DNA of 28,964 nucleotides from Seison nebaliae. Lineage: Eukaryota; Rotifera; Pararotatoria; Seisonacea; Seisonidae. The stretch covers positions 1 through 28,964 of the forward strand of contig JALJEE010000454.1 of NCBI GenBank assembly GCA_023231475.1, read 5' to 3'. The notes under the pieces are model-generated. The model searched no databases and had not been told where the DNA came from. It worked only from the letters and a program-made list of their open reading frames with translations. Positions 22,324-28,964 of the stretch are shown one piece after another. Position numbers and translations under genes: made by a program. Position 1 is the stretch's first letter; each line of letters starts with the position of its first letter.

Positions 22324-23069
22324 CTTGATGACTTGAATGATGATGATCCTATTGGAAGGTGGATGGTAAATGACATTTTTTCGTCGTTTCATGTTATTTC
22401 TTCTTTTTTCTTCAAATTAATAGTTAGCAAAAGAAAATTAGAAAAATATATTATTTATATTCTTCTAATTCCATTAAAGATTTAAGTAAAGACTATTTAA
22501 AAATAATAAAAAAATGATTACAAATTTACCAATCACTCCTACAGCGATCAACTGAAAATTATAACAAATCTTACAGTTAGTTCGTACAAAATTTATAGAA
22601 TTATGGTTACCATAAACATTATAAATAGAAAATATCCGGGCCAAAAAAGATTTCTCTGCCAAAGAACTACTAAAAAATTTATTATTTAATCCTAAATGAT
22701 AAAAGTTCTTGAACATCTTTTCACCGAATTTAGTTTTGAAACTCACTGTTTAATTTCATGCATTCCAATCTTGCATCTTCAAAGCAAATTTCTAACAGCC
22801 ACATTTAATTGAAAGACAAACAACCGGGTAATAAGCCCTATCTATTTACTGCCTGGACTTCAAATTTGTACAGAATAGGAAGATGAGAAGTTGTCTCAAC
22901 ATTACATAGAATAACCGAAAAAAAATGTTGAAACGAACTTAACATAGTCCATTAAATAATAAGAGTATCTTTAATCATGTCTCTCTTCAACATATTTATA
23001 AATATGTTTAATCAATTATATACCATAATACTTCGAACACTGCAAACCCAAAAATAATACAAAAAGACT

Positions 23070-23075
23070 TTTATT
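23070..23075 (-). terminator. Candidate polyadenylation signal of the second ABCB gene
   Basis: AATAAA on the minus strand, 14 bp past the stop codon of copy B. If used, the 3' UTR would be only a few tens of bases. Confidence 0.45.
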
Positions 23076-23088
23076 TCAATTTAATACA

Positions 23089-26000
23089 TTAAATTTGTTG
23101 AAGATTATACATATTTTTATAGGCACTTTCGTCTTTGTTTACTAATTCATCATGTGTTCCCGACTCAATGACACGTCCGTTACCCAACACATATATTCGA
23201 TCGGAATCTTTAATTGTTTGGAGACGATGAGCTACACAAATGCTAGTCCTTCCTTTCATTACCTCGTCCAACGTTTCTTGTACGATCTGAAAAAGAAGAA
23301 ATTTTCAAAAAAAAATTGTAAAAAATTTAAATGTAAACTTGTTGACTTTGTGTATCCAAAGCACTAGTGGCTTCATCTAACAACAATATTGATGGCTCAG
23401 TAATAAGTGCACGAGCAATGGCAATTCTCTGTTTTTGTCCTCCTGATAATTGAACTCCTTTCGATCCAACATTCGTCTCATATTGCATCGGTAATCCTGA
23501 AATGAAATCGTGAATATTCGCTTGCTTAGCTGCACGAACTACTTCATCCATACTAAACGAACGACTATTCTCGTATAAACTATAAGCGATATTCTCTCTA
23601 ATTGTTCTATTGAATAAAGTCGGTTCTTGTTGAACGAGACCGATTTGACTTCGGAGCCATTGAATATTGATAGATCTAGATTTCCTTCCATCAAAATAAA
23701 TATGTCCGCAATGTGGATCATAAAATCGTTCAAGTAACTGAATTATGGTACTCTTACCACAACCACTTCCACCCACCAAAGCGATCTTTTCTCCTGACGC
23801 CATTTTCAAGTTGATACCTCTGAGAACTTTGACCTTATTTCTGGTGGGATATCGGAAACGGATGTTATGAATGGAAATATCTCCACTCAATTTCTGTGCT
23901 GTTCGTTTCCCTAAAGTTTGTGAAGTTAATTCTTTAAACTCATCTCCGCCATATCCTGATTCGGATAATGAATCCAATAAAGGTTTTCGATCGATGACAC
24001 TGATAATTCTACTCGCTGCCATTTTCGCTTTACTATAATCGCCGACGATGGCGAAATTCCTTCCGATATTCATCAATCCCAAAGTGATGGATGAGAACAC
24101 TCTAATAATGGATAGAATTATTATTTTCAGATACAAATATTAGAGAAATTAAAAAAAAACAAACAGAAAAATATCGTTGAATTCCAAATGATCTTTTCGC
24201 ACTAAATATGCACCGAATGCAAACGCCACAGGAAACATAAAAAATCGAATGGATTGAGATAATCCATATGCGGCACCATAAGCCAATGATGATTTTCCTA
24301 ATGAATCGAACGATCCTTTCGCATGATCATCGAAAGCGTCATAGAAATAATTTTGAGCATTCATCGAATAAACTATTCGAATATTATCAATCGCTTGCAT
24401 CGCTAATCGTCCATTACCCAATAATTCCTCTTCTTCTGATTTGGCACTTTTGGAGAATTTGGCACCTTGTATTTTCCCAGATAGAATTATCAAGGGAAAA
24501 AATAAGAAGAGAACTGTCGCCAATATCGGTCCATTGATATAACATAATAATATTGTACCGACAAGTGTCGCTATCGTCTCTACAATTACTCCAATTCGAA
24601 TTCCAGTTACTTGTTTCACCATTGTGGCGTCAGTCGCCAATCGTGCGATGAGTGTTCCAATATTATTCTCTTCCCGATCGAACCATCCAACTTCTTGTCT
24701 GAGAATCGATTTGAAATATTTCGTTCTTAATCGACTTGTTAACTCTTCTCCAGATCTCCCAAATAAATGACCAGATGCAAATTTAGTGACGAAGGCTCCT
24801 AATCCTATTCCGACTAACCAACCAGCGCTTGTACGAATTTGTTTCTTTTGTTCTTCCACATCGATCTGAACGAACGAGTCCAACATGTTCGAGAAGAGAT
24901 AAGAAAGAAATGGTCGAATAGCGCCCGCTATGAGACTACAAATAGTTCCAAGTATAATCCAATTCTTCTCCGGTGCGTTCCATTGGAGAATTTGTTTAAT
25001 CGACGGAAGTTCTTCGTCCGAATTTTCCACCGATTTCTTCTTTCGATTCGTCAAATGTTTCAAGAAACTTTTCACTTTCGATTTCTCTTTTATCGATTCA
25101 ATTCGTTTCACGTCTTCTTTCTCTTTGATGTCCCATTCTAATTGCGTATAATGAGGTCGACCATCATTCGAAAAATGACTTGACGCATATACGCCAATCT
25201 CATTGAGACTACTGAAAACTGAGTCCAATCCGGAACTTCTCTTCGAAATTTGTCGTTCTCTAAATTTCTGTTTCTCTTCATCCACCTCCTCATCGACAAC
25301 TACAAAATCTTTTTTTTCATTTCCATCACCTTCAACATCATCATCATCATCACCATCTTCTTTCTCTTCCTCATTCTTTTCTTGTGCCATCAATAAATTA
25401 TAATATAATTCTTTTAAAAATTAAATCCCATAAATTAAATATTATTTAATAGATAATAATCGATGAAGAAAACTTTTCAATTCAAATAATTCGTCATGAG
25501 ATCCACTCTCCACCACCCGACCTTTCTCTATACCAATAATAATATCTGCATTTCTTATCGTTGATAATCGATGAGCTATGACAATTGTTGTTCTTCCTTT
25601 CGAAGCCTTTGAGAGAATTGAATGAATAAAATTTCCAGGAAAATAAAACTTTATCGATAGCTGCTTGAACGATCTTCTCACTCTCCGTATCGAGAGCACT
25701 AGTCGCTTCGTCTAATAAGAGAACTTTGGGTTGTTTAATTAATGCTCTTGCTATGGCTATTCGTTGTTTTTGTCCCCCACTTAACTTAGCTCCTCGTTCT
25801 CCTAAAACCGTTTCATATTTATCAGGTAACGAATTAATGAAATCATGAATATTCGCTTGTTTACACACTTCGATCACATCCGCTTCTGTCGCACTAGGAC
25901 AATTCATTCTAATAATTTCATTGAAAATTAGAGATATTAGAGAGAAAGAAAAATAACTGAATATTACTTTTGATTGAAGTGGCGAAAAGAATTGGCTCTT

Positions 26001-27557
26001 GTGAGACGAGTCCGATATTATCTCGAATCCAATTCAATTCGAGAGAATCTAACGGTTTATCATCCAAGAAGATCTCTCCTCGTGTCACTCGATAGAATTT
26101 TAATAATAATTGAAATAAAGTACTCTTGCCACAACCACTCTCACCCACCAACGCATACATTCGACCCGGTTCCATTATGAGAGTTAAATCGTCAAGAATT
26201 TTCAATTCTTTTCTCGATGGATAATTGAAGGAAACATTTCGAAATTCTATTTTTCCTTCAATTTCTCCAATATTCATCTCTTTATTCGATTTGTCGTCAT
26301 CTGGAAAATTATCAATTTTCGGTTTACGATCGATCGTTTTATATAATTCACTTCCGGCAGCTTTAGCTTGAGCGAATGTTGGAAGTTGTTGTCCACAATG
26401 TCCCAAAGTGAAAGTTCCCACTATGACGGTAATGAAAATAGCCATTACACTTCCGATATCATAATCATCACATTCATCTCTAGTTAATTTGCCTCCGTAA
26501 TAGAAAGCGATTGCAAATGTTAAAAAAAAAATTAGATCGATCATTCCCATTATCAATCCCATTAAATTACTTTTCTTTACAGCAATCTTTTTCGCATTTG
26601 TTAAATTTTTTCCATATCTATTTGATTGAATAAAATTGGATGATAATAATAAAATAATTAAAACCGTTCACATTCGGGAAGAATACCACCAAAAGCGACT
26701 ACCGTTCTGACAGAAGAGATCACTTCCTCAGCGATCGAACTAGCAAATGAATACGCTTTTAATTCTTTCTCCGTTGCTTTTTTAATGACAATTCCTAATA
26801 ACGATGTCAATAATAACAGAATTGGCATTAGACTATCAAAGAATTGACATAAGCTAATAATGAATAAAATGGAATTAAACCTGCAGAGAACTAATGTCAT
26901 TTTCCATCCCATAATAAATCCACGAAAATATGCCGCCAGGAATGTGGTGACGGAATGAATGAGAATTCCCACTTCAGATCCAATTCCTGCACTAATCTGT
27001 TCGATATCTTGTGTCAAATGAGAAATCAACTCACCAGACGAATGAGTATCATGCCATCCGATCTCATGTCTAAGTAAGGAGCGAAAATATTTCAGTTTGA
27101 TCCGATAGATGATCAACGTAGCAACGTGACTGAAACAATAAACATAAATGACACAACTTAACCATTCACCAATTCCATATAATAAATATTTCCAGGAAAT
27201 TGTATTCATTTTATTTTGAATTTCATCAAAATCCAATTCTTCCCCTTCTTCCTCTAACAGTTGTTGAGATTGATTTACAAACTCAACCGTATTATTCTGC
27301 TTCCCATTAATACAACCAAATGTCACTTTCATACCATCGACATAACGGATTCTTGCTCGTCCATCTTCAACGAATGCATTCATCGCTTCTGAATAGAGTT
27401 CGAATGATATGATTAAAATAGCTCCAGCTGTAATGGCTGTCAATATTCCCACAGTCAAATAGATCCAATCATCTCTTTCGGCATAACGATAAAGATCGAG
27501 GAATCCTATCGATTTCTTCGGCTTACCTTTTTTGTCTTTCATACTTTTCGTAGACAT
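23089..27557 (-). CDS. Mdr: Full ABC transporter, ABCB/P-glycoprotein type, copy B (eight exons)
   Basis: Exons: 27557-26881, 26832-26665, 26617-25958, 25908-25650, 25606-25474, 25410-24165, 24101-23339, 23286-23089. Introns are 43-63 bp, all GT-AG, in phases 2, 2, 2, 0, 1, 2, 0; the product is 1,367 aa. Each junction restores a P-gp motif, for example [14 protein letters not shown] and [16 protein letters not shown]1 spans about 30-370, NBD1 about 405-640 (Walker [10 protein letters not shown] at 440-448, [23 protein letters not shown]), then a linker rich in D/E and K, TMD2, and NBD2 (Walker [10 protein letters not shown] at 1158-1166, [28 protein letters not shown]). Both sites look competent. 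NNT and NQS sequons lie in the first extracellular loop. It is paralogous to copy A along its whole length, including the linker ([10 protein letters not shown] here, [10 protein letters not shown] there). The role is probably efflux of hydrophobic compounds; substrates are unknown. Confidence 0.95.
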
Positions 27558-27580
27558 CGTTTAACCAGAACTACCATAAA

Positions 27581-27592
27581 CCTTTTTATATA
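27581..27592 (-). promoter_or_regulatory. TATA-box-like element before ABCB copy B
   Basis: On the minus strand the sequence reads TATATAAAAAGG, ending 23 bp before the ATG at 27557. A normal 25-30 bp spacing from TATA to start site would leave a leader of roughly ten bases or fewer. It may be the core promoter, or a chance AT-rich match in AT-rich DNA. Confidence 0.35.
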
Positions 27593-28227
27593 TCGATATG
27601 GATTTTAATATGGATTTTGCCTACAGAATTTCACTAAAATTTACGTCACGACTCAATGAATTTCTTTAATGCTCTGCAATTTCGTTTCATCATCGAAATG
27701 ACAACGCAAAAAAAAACTAAACAATCTGTAAAACAATTTATGAAACAACATGTTAAACATCCGAAATATTTACGAAATAAGAAAATCTTATTGTTCTCCA
27801 ATATGGGAAGGAAGATTTGGACAACTAATTGAAAATTAAAACAAAGTCTCATAACTAAATAAGTTACATCAATAGTGTAAACTATTAAAAAAAAAGTTTC
27901 TCGTTCTCTGAAAAGTGTAATTATTAAAAATAACTACAAAATTATCTTGTTCCCAGAACTTATGGTGAACTTTCGAGTTACTTTTCTCTGATTTTATTTG
28001 AATTATATATTTGTTTGGTAAATTTTATTTGATTACAAATAGAAATAGCTTTGGGAAAAGATGAAAAATAATTAGAAAAAGATGATTTATTAAGCAGTGA
28101 TTCGTTGCATGTACAACTATATAATTCGTACAGTGTCTAATAGAGATTTAGTAGTATACGTATTCTCGTTTTTCAATTTCTCGAATTTAATTAAATTCTA
28201 TTATTAAATATATAATTGCAATAGTCA

Positions 28228-28300
28228 TACTGCTTAGCTCAGTCGATAGTAAGTGGAACTTTTAATCCTAAAGTCCAGGGCTCGAGCGAGTGGGCGACAT
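28228..28300 (+). pseudogene. Degenerate tRNA-Lys(UUU) relic
   Basis: The string TAGCTCAGTCGATAG matches the tRNA D-arm (A-box), followed by the ACTTTTAATC anticodon loop with TTT, and then GTCCAGGG and CTCGAG in the place of the T-arm (GTCCAGGGTTCGAGT in normal tRNA-Lys). The 3' T-stem strand (GAGTG) no longer pairs with CAGGG, the B-box is altered, and the acceptor ends (TACTGCT and the GGCGAC region) do not pair. I read it as a decayed tRNA gene or a tRNA-derived fragment, possibly the head of a SINE, although no body or tail is visible. Confidence 0.6.
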
Positions 28301-28796
28301 AAATTTTTTGGTTTTTTATATCAAAATACTTTCAGTGTCATTTTCATTACTACTTTGTGTAATCACAATAATGGTAACATTCAGAAATGTAGGTTTGTTA
28401 GTTCCAACAATTGAAAGTTATCGTTCTTCGTTTTCCATTTCGATATTTGAGATATGAATCTTATCAGATGATAATTTACCGCCACAAAATTATAATTGAA
28501 GGTTCATAAATATGATAAATTAGATTTATTAGATGAGTGAATATTAAAAAAAAGAATTTTCCTTCAAAAATATCTTTATCGATAAATATTTTATTCGTGA
28601 AAATTTGTTCAAGGTTCAAACGCGAAATATTCTTAAAATTTTCGTTTAAAGTTGAACAGATTTTAACTATTTTTTTATTCAACTAAATTATAATCTAAAA
28701 TTTAATAAATAATATAATTACAATAATAATAATATATATATTTTTCAATCGATATTAATTATATTATATTATTTTTTCCGTCAAATCTCGAGAGTC

Positions 28797-28964
28797 ATGA
28801 AACTAAATGACGGTACAATCCTTAACAATGAAAACAGCAGCATCATCATCGCGACGAACTTGAAAGATTACGAAAAAATAACGAAATCGTCTTTCTGGCC
28901 AACGGGTTGCAGTTTTAGACCGTTTTTTTTTAATGGAAATTCGAAATCGTTCCTCAAAGAAAAT
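28797..28964 (+). CDS. Partial open frame running off the window edge, unrecognised
   Basis: From ATG 28797 the frame stays open for 56 codons to the last base. It begins MKLNDGTILNNENSS and continues through DYEKITKSSFWPTG. Its base composition (more G/C, codons such as GCG, ACG, CCG, CTC) differs sharply from the AT-rich DNA just before it, which favours real coding sequence. The frame is also open upstream of the ATG, so the start is uncertain. I do not recognise the protein. Confidence 0.35.
   Translation, partial: MKLNDGTILNNENSSIIIATNLKDYEKITKSSFWPTGCSFRPFFFNGNSKSFLKEN

Larger units (their letters stand above)
21540..23088. other. Intergenic interval between the two ABCB genes
   Basis: This 1.5-kb AT-rich interval contains the promoter of copy A and the 3' UTR of copy B. 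I see no intact gene. A perfect 18-bp palindrome (22306-22323) lies inside a short exon-like patch (22269-22370). A 90-codon minus-strand frame at 22474-22746 has no recognisable similarity. Confidence 0.5.
27558..28964. other. AT-rich flank upstream of ABCB copy B
   Basis: Apart from the TATA-like element, a degenerate tRNA-Lys relic (28228-28300) and a frame open at the window edge (from 28797), this 1.4 kb is very AT-rich (AT/TA runs at about 28700-28770) and shows no coding sequence. Confidence 0.5.

Noticed and set aside
22474-22746. 90-codon minus-strand frame between the ABCB genes, with LIAVGVIGKFVII near its end
   Set aside because: A passing resemblance to the first ABCB membrane segment, but no other transporter motif and no alignment beyond a few hydrophobic residues.
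27646-27852. 68-codon frame upstream of ABCB copy B, sharing a CxNFQL string with the frame at 22474-22746
   Set aside because: I compared the DNA of the two regions as a possible duplicated 5' flank. Only about 20 scattered bases match, within chance for AT-rich sequence.
1-28964. Search for transposon ends, long terminal or inverted repeats, CRISPR arrays and rRNA
   Set aside because: No direct or inverted repeats flanking a coding element, no spacer-regular array except the gapless 29-bp minisatellite, and no rRNA-like blocks were seen.

Overview
The window looks like nuclear DNA of a small-genome arthropod, most likely an acariform (astigmatid) mite such as a Sarcoptes, Psoroptes or Dermatophagoides relative. 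The grounds are strong A/T richness, compact genes, and very short GT-AG introns (43-63 bp in every intron I could place). The gene content includes the arthropod factor disconnected (disco), Dishevelled, and P-glycoprotein-type ABC transporters. The mite assignment is inference; the arthropod assignment is firmer. I recognise no intact mobile element, rRNA or CRISPR.

Layout. 1-1006: non-coding flank. 1007-1964 (+): a two-exon short-chain dehydrogenase, DHRS1-like. It runs tail to tail into 2245-5541 (-), a single-exon Dishevelled of about 1,098 aa with DIX, PDZ and DEP domains. The two genes share a compact 280-bp gap with nearly abutting polyadenylation signals. 5542-8385: a 2.8-kb head-to-head interval with microsatellites and one exon-like orphan frame. 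8386-9574 (+): a two-exon RING-H2 protein with an atypical zinc-ligand spacing and a basic/cysteine-rich patch. 9575-10595: a convergent interval holding a five-copy, 29-bp minisatellite. 10596-13265 (-): the zinc-finger factor disco. 13266-17329: a 4-kb non-coding interval upstream of disco, probably its regulatory region, with several inverted repeats.

17330-21539 (-) and 23089-27557 (-): a tandem, same-strand pair of full-length ABCB (MDR/P-glycoprotein) transporters. I assembled them as 3 exons/1,372 aa and 8 exons/1,367 aa. They share a two-TMD, two-NBD layout, a charged linker, and the exact positions and phases of the last two introns. The upstream copy (23089-27557) has five further introns in its first half that the other copy lacks. 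27558-28964: AT-rich flank with a degenerate tRNA-Lys relic and a frame still open at the window edge.

The genes do not form one pathway. Dishevelled (Wnt/planar polarity) and disco (appendage and neural patterning) are developmental regulators. DHRS1 is an oxidoreductase, the RING protein a probable E3 ligase, and the ABCB pair probable xenobiotic/lipid efflux pumps. The points most worth a second look are the highly divergent DIX domain and shortened C-terminal tail of Dishevelled, the asymmetric intron history of the ABCB pair, the variant RING, and the 29-bp tandem array.
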